Assembly (NCBI GenBank): GCA_900544295.1
Contig: UQUO01000070.1
Span: 1-8,996 of the forward strand
Direction: 5' to 3'
From: an uncultured Eubacteriales bacterium
Lineage (GTDB): Bacteria; Bacillota; Clostridia; Oscillospirales; Oscillospiraceae
DNA: 8,996 nucleotides
The notes under the pieces were generated by a model. That model was not told where the DNA came from. It searched no databases and was given only the letters and a program-made list of their open reading frames with translations. Positions 1 through 8,601 of the stretch are shown here, piece by piece (the stretch's first letter is position 1; the number at the start of each line of letters is the position of its first letter). Position numbers and translations under genes: made by a program.

Positions 1-478
1 CGACGACGGGCGGGGGTGGACCCCCGCCCCTACGAGGGGGGTTGGAGGAACGCCGCGGGGCCGGCAGTGGATGAAGGAAAGGGTCGTCGAGGACGCCGAC
101 CCCTACGGCGGGTGGGAAACGGACCGCGTGCCGCCGGATTTACTGCGAGATCATCCCACGCCCGGGCCGGGGCGGGCGGAACACGGTGAGGCTGGCAAAA
201 ACCGTGACTGCGGGACGTCGAGGACGCCGTCCCCTACGGGGCGGGTGCGGCGACGTGGGGCTGGCAGTCATCCGACGACGGGCGGGGGTGGACCCCCGCC
301 CCTACGAGGGGGGTTGGAGGAACGCCGTGGGGCTGGCGGTGGACGAAGGAAAGGGTCGTCGAGGACGCCGACCCCTACGGCGGGCGGGAAACGGGCCGTG
401 TGCCGCGGGATTTACTGCGATATTATCCCACGCCCCTACGGGGGCGGCATTGAGGGCCATCGGGGACGCGGTCCCGCA
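1..478. repeat. Tandem GC-rich intergenic repeat array, 272-bp period
   Basis: The segment starting at 1 recurs at 273 with only scattered substitutions, giving one full 272-bp unit (1-272) and one partial unit (273 to about 478). Each unit is a string of short modules built round a CCCCTAC core, at 27, 100, 231, 299, 372 and 433. Two module types, at 81-102 and 353-374 (type A) and at 212-233 (type B), form 6-bp stems with the same 10-nt loop; the stems differ by a compensatory base-pair change. An inverted copy of the same module order lies at 8757-8996. The frames are open only because stops are rare in such GC-rich DNA, and the translations are low-complexity Arg/Gly/Pro sequence, so I regard the array as non-coding. 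It runs off the left edge of the window. Its function is unknown; repeats of this style seem common in high-GC Oscillospiraceae intergenic DNA, which is recollection, not a search. Confidence 0.85.
431..446. repeat. Short hairpin at the end of the left repeat array
   Basis: CGCCCC (431-436) and GGGGCG (441-446) form a perfect 6-bp stem closing a TACG loop. As RNA this would be a C(UACG)G tetraloop, one of the stable UNCG family. The equivalent place one period earlier (about 161) lacks the TAC core, so this module varies between units. Confidence 0.5.
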
Positions 479-488
479 CATTTAATCA

Positions 489-515
489 AAAATGCCGCCC
501 GATGGGCGGCATTTT
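489..515 (-). terminator. Rho-independent terminator of the minus-strand operon
   Basis: AAAATGCCGCCC (489-500) pairs perfectly with GGGCGGCATTTT (504-515) round a 3-nt loop. On the minus strand the stem runs into five T residues, as expected for intrinsic termination of the operon whose last gene ends at 637. The plus strand also ends in a T-rich stretch, so it may work in both directions and insulate the operon from the repeat array. The 121 bp between it and 637 hold no gene; there is only a direct repeat of CACAGCG (561 and 573) and weak hairpin potential. Confidence 0.8.
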
Positions 516-636
516 CCTTTTCCCAACCACTCGCCGTGGCGACGAGTATAAGATCTGTCCCACAGCGGAACACACAGCGCCAAGCTGAAGCCCCGCGGCA
601 CAAATCGGCGTGCTGCTTCAAACCCCGTCAGGGTGC

Positions 637-909
637 TCAAAGCCCCAGGAGCTCCTTCGCGCGGGCGAGGTCGGAGTTTTTTACGTAGATGGTGTAGACG
701 TAGTTCGCGGCGTCGGCATAGTCAGAGTAGCGCGCCGCCCGTCACGCCCATGCCCATGCCGGCGCGCCGCCCTGGGCGAGGCTGCTGCGCACGCCCTTAG
801 TCTGCATTTTGTAGGCTATGCCCTCCGCCTTAAGCGTGGACCAGACGCGCTCGGCGTCCTCGGCGTCCGTACCGGTGTAGAGTTCGCGGCGGTTCAGGAT
901 GCTTATCAT
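637..909 (-). pseudogene. Small protein gene broken by an in-frame TGA (about 90 codons)
   Basis: An ATG at 909-907 follows a strong GGAGGTG ribosome site (914-920 on the plus strand). The reading frame begins MISILNRRELYTGTDAEDAE, meets TGA at 744-742 (codon 56), then continues in the same frame to end in YVYTIYVKNSDLARAKELLGL-like sequence with its stop at 637-639. Both halves look like real protein, with a beta strand and a final 'AKELL' helix reminiscent of small DUF2007-type signal-transducing proteins (weak resemblance, from memory). Between codons 50 and 60 the +1 frame reads GMGMGVTGGA, more natural than the in-frame AWAWA-stop, so two compensating small deletions or sequencing errors may be the cause. 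It is the last gene of the cytidylate kinase/DUF5714 unit, 19 bp after the DUF5714 stop. Function is unknown. It could be intact if the base calls here are wrong. Confidence 0.6.
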
Positions 910-928
910 CTTGCACCTCCCTGTGCTC

Positions 929-1640
929 TCAGTCCCCGTTTGGGGAGAAAAATGGGCAACGGCGGCCTATACATTCCCTGTTCTTGGCCGGGTATTCACA
1001 GCGCGGTCTGGAGGCGGGCATGTCCACGCCCAGCTCCCTCCGTGCAAAGTCTGCTGCGGCCTCTATGGAGAGGCGGCCCGTACGCTTGCAGCAGCGCGGC
1101 CCGCCGACGGCGGCTATGCGCGCCAGACAGTCGGAGACCAGGCGCTGGGCCGCAGCCCAGCGCTCCGCCGCCAGCGGGGACGCCCCGCAGGCAATGCTGG
1201 CAAAGATCCCCGCGCCCGCCGCCGCACCGCAGACGCCCAGCGCCCCGCAGGAGCCGCCGGGCAGGCGCTTGCCGCGCGCCCAGGCCTCGGCCAGGGCCGC
1301 AGTTTGCGCAGGCCGTCAGCAGTACGCAGGGGACTATGCCGTGGTGCTCCGGCCCGTGCATGTGTACGCCGGGAAGCGCGCAGGCATTTAGGAAGAGCTT
1401 CACGGGGTCACGTTCCCGGCTGTCCTGCAAAAAGGCCAGCAGCGCAGCGCCGCCGCCGGAGTGGCAGTCCTCGCAGACGAAGTGCCCCGCCTCGCAGACC
1501 GCGTCCGAGGGCAGGACCCTGTGGCAGACGCAGCATTCGCGCTCCTGCGTGCGGCCCGAATAGACAAGGGGCCGGCCGCAGACGACGCAGCCGGTCTCAT
1601 GCCCGCCGCGCAGGGGGCGTGGTATCGCCCGCGCCTTCAT
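929..1640 (-). pseudogene. DUF5714-type cysteine-rich protein, frameshifted near 1300
   Basis: The ATG at 1640-1638 shares ATGA with the stop of the upstream kinase gene. The first frame gives about 115 residues: CVVCG (18-22), CCVCH (36-40), GHFVCEDCH (52-60) and MHGPEHH (94-100), then turns into an Arg/Gly-rich nonsense frame. Moving by one base at about 1300 opens a second frame of 123 residues to a TGA at 931-929: LPGGSCGALGVCGAAAGAGIF, GGPRCCKR and a final CIGRRCPFF. Joined, these make a protein of about 237 residues with the motif order I associate with DUF5714 proteins of anaerobic bacteria and archaea. The many paired cysteines and histidines suggest metal or Fe-S binding; the family has no established function that I know. 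The defect is a net +1 (or -2) base change in a GC-rich stretch, so it is either a true mutation or an assembly error. The family call is fairly secure, the broken state less so. Confidence 0.75.
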
Positions 1641-2239
1641 GCCTTCGCCGCGTTCACGAGGATGTCCACGCACTGGTCTATGCCGAGCCTGCCGGAGTCG
1701 AGGCAGATATCGTAGTTCTCGGCTAGGCCCCACTGGTGGCCGGTGTAGTGGCGGTAATAGGCGCGGCGCTTGTCGTCCTTCTCTTTGAGGCGCTTCTCGG
1801 GCTTTTCGGGCCGCTCGCCGTAAAGGCGGACGATGCGGTCGGCCCGGAAGGCCGTGTCGGCGTGGAAGAAGGTGTGCAGGCAGTCCGGCCTGTCGCGCAG
1901 GACATAGTCCGCGCAGCGGCCCACGATGACGCAGCGCTCCTTCTCCGCGAGATCCTTGATGATGTTGTGCTGGATGATGTAGAGCTGGTCCGAGATGGGC
2001 AGGCTGCCGCTGCGCGCGCCCTCCGCGTTCATGACCCAGTTGAAGAGGAAGCTGCTGGTGGAGCAGGCGTACTCGCCGCTCTCCAGTATGTAGCTCTCTG
2101 CAAGCCCGCTCTCCGCGGCTATTTTCTTAACGAGCTCCTTGTCGTAGTAGGCCCAGCCGAGCCGCTCGGCCGTCTCCCTGGCTATCGTCCTGCCGCCGCT
2201 GCCGAACTGCCGGCTCACGGTTATGACCCTTATGCCCAT
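1637..2239 (-). CDS. Cytidylate kinase-like protein
   Basis: The 200-residue product begins MGIRVITVSRQFGSGG, the P-loop-containing start of the cytidylate kinase-like family (phosphate-binding loop near residues 9-17). CVIVGRCADYVL (103-114) and a basic lid-like segment KDDKRRAYYRHYTG (154-167) follow, with the family's typical end, YDICLDSGRLG (176-186). Relatives resemble CMP/dCMP kinase (Cmk) but form a separate clostridial group whose true substrate is not established, so a nucleotide or other small-molecule kinase acting in the cytosol is the safe reading. I chose the ATG at 2239-2237 because GGAGGTG (2245-2251) precedes it; a longer frame to 2290 has no such site and would add a proline-rich tail encoded by the leader hairpin. 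The gene is first in its operon, has its own promoter at 2295-2323, and overlaps the DUF5714 start by ATGA, implying translational coupling. Confidence 0.88.
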   Translation of the reverse strand: MGIRVITVSRQFGSGGRTIARETAERLGWAYYDKELVKKIAAESGLAESYILESGEYACSTSSFLFNWVMNAEGARSGSLPISDQLYIIQHNIIKDLAEKERCVIVGRCADYVLRDRPDCLHTFFHADTAFRADRIVRLYGERPEKPEKRLKEKDDKRRAYYRHYTGHQWGLAENYDICLDSGRLGIDQCVDILVNAAKA

Positions 2240-2294
2240 TTTCGCACCTCCATTCTCATTGCCCCTCAGGGGCGTTGGGGCTTTCCCCATTTAC

Positions 2295-2323
2295 ATTATA
2301 GCACAGCGCCCGCGGCTGCACAA
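2295..2323 (-). promoter_or_regulatory. Promoter of the cytidylate kinase operon
   Basis: On the minus strand TTGTGC (2323-2318), a 17-bp spacer and a perfect TATAAT (2300-2295) preceded by TGC make a strong extended -10 vegetative promoter. The leader carries a small GCCCC/GGGGC hairpin (2261-2273) ahead of the ribosome site. Confidence 0.8.
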
Positions 2324-2340
2324 ATTTTTTTCACGACAGG

Positions 2341-2370
2341 AAAGGGGACCGCCCGCGGGCGGCCCCCTTT
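2341..2370 (-). terminator. Hairpin terminator after the LtaS-like gene
   Basis: GGGGACCGCCC (2344-2354) pairs with GGGCGGCCCCC (2357-2367) with one A-C mismatch, and flanking AAA and TTT extend the stem. It starts four bases past the stop codon of the LtaS-like gene. The minus-strand T tract is short (TTTCC); the plus-strand T tract is longer, so it may be bidirectional. It separates this operon from the kinase promoter just downstream. Confidence 0.6.
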
Positions 2371-2373
2371 TTT

Positions 2374-4257
2374 TCATCCCACCGTACCGTAGCGGAGCTT
2401 GTAATAGGCCCAGCAGCGCATTTTTGACAGCAGCTGCGCCTGCTCGCCGGAGAGCTCCGTCGTGAGCGCCCCGTCCGCGGTCTCAAAGACGCCGCCGTGC
2501 ATGATGGGCAGCTCGCGGCGCATTTCATTGAGGTATCCGAACCAGGGCGAGACCTCGCCCCTGCCGCAGAGCTCCAGCACCGCCGCGCCGAGGTAGCAGG
2601 CGCTTATCCGCCCGTCCCCGGGCAGTTCCAGGGCCTCGATGGCGGCCTCGAAGTCCAGCTCCTGCGCCGCGGCCTCGTTGCACCAGAGCAGGAAGGGCGC
2701 GGTGTAGGCCGCGTAGGGGTCCTCCCCGCCGTAGATTTCAGCCGCGGACAGGCCGAGCTCTATATAGCCCTGCCGGTTGTCGCCCAGGTAGGGCAGGTGG
2801 TCCCCGAAAAAGAGCAGCAGCACCGGCTCCTCCTGCGCGGAGTAGAACTCCGTCAGCTCCGCGAGCATGGCGTTCGCGTCCCTTATGCCCTCGGCGTAGA
2901 CGTTCACCGCGGTCTGGATCTCCGGCGAGAGCTCGGCGGTAGTCTCCACCTCGGGGCAGGCGTAGTCGCCGTATTTTTCCTCGGTGTAGGACATGTGGTT
3001 CTGGATGGTGACGGCGTAGGTGAAGTCCAGGCCGCCGTCCGCGCTCTTCTGCTCGCAGCGGTTCTCCAGCTCGCGCAGGACGCTTTCGTCCGTCACCCAG
3101 CTGCCCTTGTACTCAAGCTCCGGGAAGTCCTCGGCAAAAAGGCTCTCGTCTGCGCCAAGCCAGGAGTAGACGTTCTCGCGGTTGTAGAACCAGCTCTGCC
3201 CCGGGTGCATGAAGCAGCTGCTGTAGCCGCCCGCGGCAAAGACGCGGAAGATGCTGTCGAGCCCGCGGTTCACGGTGCGGAAAGCCGTCAGCGAGGGGGC
3301 CGCGGGGTTCAAGAGGTTCGTCTGCATGCCGGTCGCAACGTCGAACTCCGTATCCGCCGTTCCGCCCGCGAAGTAGGGAACGACGAGGTGGCCCGCGTAG
3401 GCGTTCTCCCCCGCGGCGAGGCTGTTGTAGACCTCCATCGGGTGCTCGCCCTCGGGGAAGACGAAGACGTCCTCGTTCAGCACGTCGGAGAAGGCCTCGT
3501 TCATGACGAAGACCACGTTCACCCGCGCGGGCTCTTCCGCCTCGGCGTAGCCCGTCTCCCAGGCCGCGGCCTCGTCACGGTCAAAGCCCTCGGGCTTTTC
3601 TATCTTATATGTAGAGAAATGGTAGCAGAAGTAGTAAACGAAGCCGAGCTCGTTGTTCACCGAGGCCAGGTCGTAGGGCTCCGTCGTCTCGAAGGAGTTG
3701 TAGAGGTCATCGGAGCTGTAGACGAAGGCCACCGCGCCCACGAGCAGGGCGGCGCAGAGCAGGACGCCCGTGACGCGCAGGAGCACGCCGCGTCTTTTCG
3801 GCGCCCCCTCGGCCTTTTTGAGCGGCAGCAGCAGGCCGAGGACTACAAAGGCCGCCGCCATGACGACGAGGCAGCAGACCTGGAACCAGGGCAGGCTCAT
3901 GTCGTAGCTGCCTGCGGCGTCCGCAGCCTCCTTGATGAGGGAGATGTCGCGCGGGACGAAGGGTTCTCCGCGGACGGTGAGCTTCACTCGGTTTATGAGG
4001 GACATGACGCCCACAATGAGCCCGGAGGCGGCCGCGCCCCAGAAGGCGTTGCGGAAGGCAAAGGCGAAAGCCCCCGTCAGCAGGGCGACGGGCAGCCAGT
4101 TCAGCAGCAGAATGAGCGGCTGGTGCAGCATCTTGCCCAGCATCGCAAGCACGGAGACGGGGTGCGCCCAGAGCGCAAAAAGCGTCACCGCCACGGAGCA
4201 GGCGAGGCCGAGCAGGACGGTCGGAACAAGGCCAAGCGGCCGGGAATATCGTTTCAA
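2374..4257 (-). CDS. LtaS-like membrane phosphoglycerol transferase (sulfatase fold)
   Basis: The product has 627 residues, in the normal size range for lipoteichoic acid synthase-type enzymes. About five membrane segments (roughly 8-31, 46-68, 72-88, 123-145, 158-179) are followed by an extracellular sulfatase-fold domain. The catalytic pattern is complete: NVVFVMNEAFSD (247-258, metal ligand Glu254), GGTADTEFD (298-306, Thr300 in the position of the LtaS nucleophile), HPGQSWFYNR (351-360), TIQNHMSY (417-424) and FFGDHLPY (483-490, metal ligands Asp486 and His487). The family transfers glycerol phosphate from phosphatidylglycerol to build or decorate envelope polymers; the exact polymer here cannot be told. 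The start is TTG at 4257-4255: no ATG or GTG lies between the in-frame TGA at 4266-4264 and this codon. The TTG overlaps the EFR1 stop (TTGA), and AAGGA lies about 13 nt upstream, a long spacing, so initiation probably depends on coupling. Confidence 0.9.
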   Translation of the reverse strand: MKRYSRPLGLVPTVLLGLACSVAVTLFALWAHPVSVLAMLGKMLHQPLILLLNWLPVALLTGAFAFAFRNAFWGAAASGLIVGVMSLINRVKLTVRGEPFVPRDISLIKEAADAAGSYDMSLPWFQVCCLVVMAAAFVVLGLLLPLKKAEGAPKRRGVLLRVTGVLLCAALLVGAVAFVYSSDDLYNSFETTEPYDLASVNNELGFVYYFCYHFSTYKIEKPEGFDRDEAAAWETGYAEAEEPARVNVVFVMNEAFSDVLNEDVFVFPEGEHPMEVYNSLAAGENAYAGHLVVPYFAGGTADTEFDVATGMQTNLLNPAAPSLTAFRTVNRGLDSIFRVFAAGGYSSCFMHPGQSWFYNRENVYSWLGADESLFAEDFPELEYKGSWVTDESVLRELENRCEQKSADGGLDFTYAVTIQNHMSYTEEKYGDYACPEVETTAELSPEIQTAVNVYAEGIRDANAMLAELTEFYSAQEEPVLLLFFGDHLPYLGDNRQGYIELGLSAAEIYGGEDPYAAYTAPFLLWCNEAAAQELDFEAAIEALELPGDGRISACYLGAAVLELCGRGEVSPWFGYLNEMRRELPIMHGGVFETADGALTTELSGEQAQLLSKMRCWAYYKLRYGTVG

Positions 4258-5024
4258 GACGGCTCAGTCATCCTTTCTGTGTCCTCAAGGTAATAGCGGG
4301 GCCGCCCGAGGGAGGCGCGGCCGTATTCTATGGCGCGCGCCGGGCAGGCGTTTATGCAGGCCATACAGTGCATGCAGTGTCCGAGCCAGCGCGGCCGCCC
4401 GTCCTGGATGGCGATGTCGCTCACGGGGCAGAGCCTTGCGCACTTGCCGCAGCCTATGCAGGCCCCCGTGACGCGGAAGGCGCGGTCCTTTATGAAAAGC
4501 GCCCGAAAAACGCGGTTCACCGGCCCGCTCTTGAAGCGGTCGAGCGCCCCGGCGTCGGGGTCGCGGAGGGGCCGCCCGGCGGCGATCTCCCGCGCGGCGG
4601 CCTCTATGCCCGGCCTCGCGCGCGCAACTATCTCCTGAGCCTCGGCCTCGTCCGGGGTGGGGAAGAGGGCCAGGTAGTTCTCGGGCATGACCGCGGCGGC
4701 CAGGCCCATGTATTCCATGCCCAGGTCCGTGCAGAGGCGGCGGCAGTATTTGGCGGCGTCGCCGGGCTCAGAGCCGCAGGTGAGGAAGAAATACATCCTC
4801 CGGCTGCCCTCCCAGGCGGCGCGGCGCAGCAGGGCCTCCACCGCGGCAGGCAGACGCCAGCCGTGCGTGGGCGAGACTACGACGTAAGGCCGCTCCGAGG
4901 AAAAGCGCGCCGGCCCCCCGCCCCTGAGCAGGGCGTTCAGGGAGACGACCTCGTCCCCCGCGGCGGCGGAAATGAGCCTTGCGGCGTACAGGCTGTTGCC
5001 CGTGCCGGAAAAGCAGAGTATCAT
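4254..5024 (-). CDS. EFR1 family flavodoxin/ferredoxin fusion
   Basis: The 256-residue product opens with FSGTGNS (5-11), the FMN phosphate-binding loop of flavodoxin-like domains, and a second conserved stretch SPTHGWRLP (51-59). A linker of about 80 residues leads to a C-terminal 2[4Fe-4S] ferredoxin domain with two complete CxxCxxCxxxCP motifs (Cys189, 192, 195, 199 and Cys217, 220, 223, 227). This order defines the EFR1 ferrodoxins, common in anaerobic Clostridia and archaea and thought to carry electrons in the cytosol; partners are not known. The ATG at 5024 follows a good AAGGAGG site, and a promoter lies at 5049-5077. It is the first gene of a two-gene unit with the LtaS-like enzyme, which it overlaps by one to four bases. 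Why an electron carrier should be coupled to an envelope enzyme is unclear; the pairing may simply reflect operon packing. Confidence 0.92.
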   Translation of the reverse strand: MILCFSGTGNSLYAARLISAAAGDEVVSLNALLRGGGPARFSSERPYVVVSPTHGWRLPAAVEALLRRAAWEGSRRMYFFLTCGSEPGDAAKYCRRLCTDLGMEYMGLAAAVMPENYLALFPTPDEAEAQEIVARARPGIEAAAREIAAGRPLRDPDAGALDRFKSGPVNRVFRALFIKDRAFRVTGACIGCGKCARLCPVSDIAIQDGRPRWLGHCMHCMACINACPARAIEYGRASLGRPRYYLEDTERMTEPS

Positions 5025-5048
5025 GTGCTCGCCTCCTTTGCTTTCCTG

Positions 5049-5077
5049 ATAATAACACGGCCCGGCAAAATGTACAA
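5049..5077 (-). promoter_or_regulatory. Promoter of the EFR1/LtaS-like operon
   Basis: Minus-strand TTGTAC (5077-5072), a 17-bp spacer and TATTAT (5054-5049) match a vegetative promoter well. The start codon is about 25 bp downstream of the -10 box, so the leader is very short. Confidence 0.72.
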
Positions 5078-5103
5078 GTTTTTTGCGTCGAGAGGTTTTT
5101 TAC

Positions 5104-5132
5104 TTACATTCGTTTGAAAAATGTGCTAAAAT
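5104..5132 (+). promoter_or_regulatory. Promoter of the CarD-family gene
   Basis: TTACAT (5104-5109), a 17-bp spacer and TAAAAT (5127-5132) preceded by TGC form an extended -10 promoter in an AT-rich island between the divergent genes. The -35 box is back to back with the EFR1 promoter, 26 bp away. Confidence 0.7.
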
Positions 5133-5181
5133 ATATATATTAGGCGGCTAACAGGCCGGGAAAGTGACGGGTGAGTCCAAA

Positions 5182-5565
5182 ATGTACCAGGTGGGTGAAC
5201 TCATAGTATACGGCGGCACGGGCGTGTGCCGCGTGGAGGCGGTGGAGACGCCGCAGCAGCGCGGTCCGGAGGCGGGGCGGCAGTATTACCTGCTGAAGCC
5301 CCTGTATCAGGACGGCACAATACGCATACCCGTGGACTCGAAGGTATTCATGCGCCCTGTCATCAGCCGGCAGGAGGCGGAGGCGCTTATAGACGCCATC
5401 CCTGGCATGCACGCCGAAGCCTGTCACGAGCGGAACTTCACCCAGCTGGCCGCGCGCTTCATGAAGCGCGCCGAGACCCTGCTCTACGGCGAGCTCTCCG
5501 TAGCCCTGGGCATCCCCTTCGAGGAGGTCCAGCCCTACATCTCCAGCCGCATAGCCTCGCAGTGA
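5182..5565 (+). CDS. CarD-family transcriptional regulator, short form
   Basis: The 127-residue product begins MYQVGELIVYGGTGVCRVE, the hallmark of the CarD/TRCF RNA polymerase-interaction domain (about 1-65; LLKPLY, TIRIPVDSKVFMRPV). CarD proteins bind the RNA polymerase beta subunit and tune open-complex formation at promoters. The C-terminal part is odd. After ISRQEAEALIDAIPGMHAEA (61-80) and a stub NFTQLA it goes straight to RFMKRAETLLYGELSVALGIP (92-112), the usual final helix. Clostridial relatives, as I remember them, are about 160-170 residues and carry some 35-40 more helical residues between these two parts, so an in-frame internal deletion is likely. I chose ATG 5182 because the family starts MYQVG and GGGTGAG lies just upstream; a GTG at 5164 would add six residues. 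Transcribed from the promoter at 5104-5132; monocistronic. Confidence 0.88.
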   Translation: MYQVGELIVYGGTGVCRVEAVETPQQRGPEAGRQYYLLKPLYQDGTIRIPVDSKVFMRPVISRQEAEALIDAIPGMHAEACHERNFTQLAARFMKRAETLLYGELSVALGIPFEEVQPYISSRIASQ

Positions 5566-5742
5566 ACGGCTTTGGCAGGGGCAGGAACCTCCTTGCGCTT
5601 TCCTGAGCGCGTACACTTCGCGCTGCCTTTCCTCCTCGAAACGCCCAGCCTCCAGTAGGGGCAGAGGGACTGCCCACGCAAGGGCTGCGTTTACGCACCC
5701 CGCCCAAAAGTCGGCTGATGTGTTGCGCCATATACTGCAAAT

Positions 5743-5782
5743 CCACCCCGTTTCTTTGGCCTTGCCCAAAGAAACGGGGTGG
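5743..5782. repeat. Perfect 17-bp inverted repeat hairpin
   Basis: CCACCCCGTTTCTTTGG (5743-5759) and its exact reverse complement (5766-5782) flank a 6-nt loop. The stem has no mismatch and is the longest perfect dyad I found in the window. No T tract follows on either strand, so it is not a classic intrinsic terminator, though its place between two convergent genes would suit a 3'-end stabiliser or transcription barrier. Confidence 0.85.
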
Positions 5783-5853
5783 AACCCAAAGAAGCCCTTG
5801 GGGCGGCTGTTCCCCAGTGAGGTTTATTGCCCTACCGACCTCTCACACTTGAC

Positions 5854-5894
5854 GTCAGCAGCCACTCGGCCGCTAAGGCGCCAGTTTTGCTGAC
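5854..5894. repeat. Interrupted inverted repeat next to the clpC-type stop codon
   Basis: GTCAGCA (5854-5860) pairs with TGCTGAC (5888-5894), with further GGCC/GGCGCC pairing potential inside. On the plus strand the stem is followed by TTATTT, so it could end carD read-through before the clpC-type gene. Terminator function is a guess. Confidence 0.4.
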
Positions 5895-5906
5895 TTATTT
5901 CGTCGC

Positions 5907-8186
<2,280 letters not shown>

Positions 8187-8209
8187 GCCTTCTCTTTGCC
8201 TCCTGTCCC

Positions 8210-8215
8210 ATTATA
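8210..8215 (-). promoter_or_regulatory. Probable -10 box of the clpC-type gene
   Basis: A perfect minus-strand TATAAT lies 24 bp upstream of the start codon, but no good -35 hexamer sits 16-18 bp further up in the very GC-rich flank and there is no TG extension. The promoter may need an activator or another sigma factor, or the match may be chance. Confidence 0.45.
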
Positions 8216-8333
8216 GTGCCGCCGGAGCGCCGATGCGGGCGAAGCGGCGCGACAGTGAAAGTATTTCCAACGCAGGGCGCTTATAACCAGGACCGGCGCA
8301 ATTCCCGCGCAGAGTGCAAAAAGCAAAAGGCTA

Positions 8334-8361
8334 TTGATTTTCCCACGGTATGTGGTAGAAT
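8334..8361 (+). promoter_or_regulatory. Promoter of the ferredoxin gene
   Basis: TTGATT (8334-8339), a 16-bp spacer and TAGAAT (8356-8361) with TGG just before it make a good vegetative promoter. The leader contains a small ATCCC/GGGAT hairpin (8376-8380 and 8388-8392) followed by an AT-rich run and the GGAGGT ribosome site (8410-8415). Confidence 0.7.
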
Positions 8362-8421
8362 ACAAAGCGTACAAAATCCCGGGTTTTGGGATGTATTTTA
8401 TAATTGAACGGAGGTAACACC

Positions 8422-8592
8422 ATGGCATTCGTTATCACTGACAGCTGCGTCTCCTGCGGCACCTGCGCTGCCAACTGTCCCGCCGAGGCCATCGACATGG
8501 GCGACGACAAGTACATCATCGATCAGGACAAGTGCGTCTCCTGCGGCACCTGCAAGGAGAATTGCCCCGCCGACGCCATAGTCGAGGAGTAA
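8422..8592 (+). CDS. 2[4Fe-4S] ferredoxin
   Basis: A 56-residue clostridial-type ferredoxin with two CxxCxxCxxxCP motifs: Cys9, 12, 15, 19 and Cys38, 41, 44, 48. In the usual crossed arrangement the first three cysteines of one motif and the last of the other bind each of two [4Fe-4S] clusters. It is a soluble low-potential electron carrier for reactions such as pyruvate:ferredoxin oxidoreductase and hydrogenase in anaerobes. The length is standard for the family and both motifs are intact. The ATG is set by GGAGGT at 8410-8415, about 6 nt away; an upstream TTG at 8404 is not needed. It stands alone with its own promoter (8334-8361) and terminator (8602-8636), which is typical for a highly expressed small ferredoxin. 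Confidence 0.96.
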   Translation: MAFVITDSCVSCGTCAANCPAEAIDMGDDKYIIDQDKCVSCGTCKENCPADAIVEE

Positions 8593-8601
8593 TTGCGAAG
8601 A

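Larger units (their letters stand above)
5566..5906. other. Structured non-coding gap between convergent carD and clpC-type genes
   Basis: I see no believable gene in these 341 bp: the open frames here are antisense extensions of the neighbours, have no ribosome site and read as low-complexity sequence. The gap is full of inverted repeats. AGCGCG/CGCGCT (5606-5624) could be a weak carD terminator, GGGCAG/CTGCCC lies further on, the 17-bp perfect palindrome is at 5743-5782, and GTCAGCA/TGCTGAC sits at 5854-5894. The density of dyads suggests an interspersed repeat element instead of plain spacer. Confidence 0.6.

Noticed and set aside
1..478. CRISPR array
   Set aside because: The repeat is 272 bp long with composite modules, not short identical repeats separated by unique spacers of even length.
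71..688. Long open frames through the left repeat array and terminator
   Set aside because: They follow the repeat period, have low-complexity Arg/Gly/Pro composition and no good ribosome site, and run through a terminator and into an antisense gene.
742..744. TGA as selenocysteine codon in the small gene
   Set aside because: No SECIS-like hairpin is evident right after it, the flanking residues do not resemble a redox motif, and a better reading exists in the neighbouring frame.
2497..4293. A 598-codon plus-strand frame opposite the LtaS-like gene
   Set aside because: It is the exact antisense of a gene with a complete catalytic motif set; stop codons are rare on the opposite strand of GC-rich genes, and its sequence has no recognisable domain.
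5140..5769. A minus-strand frame covering carD and the palindrome
   Set aside because: Antisense to carD and extended by chance through the repeat-rich gap; no start signal and no protein-like features.
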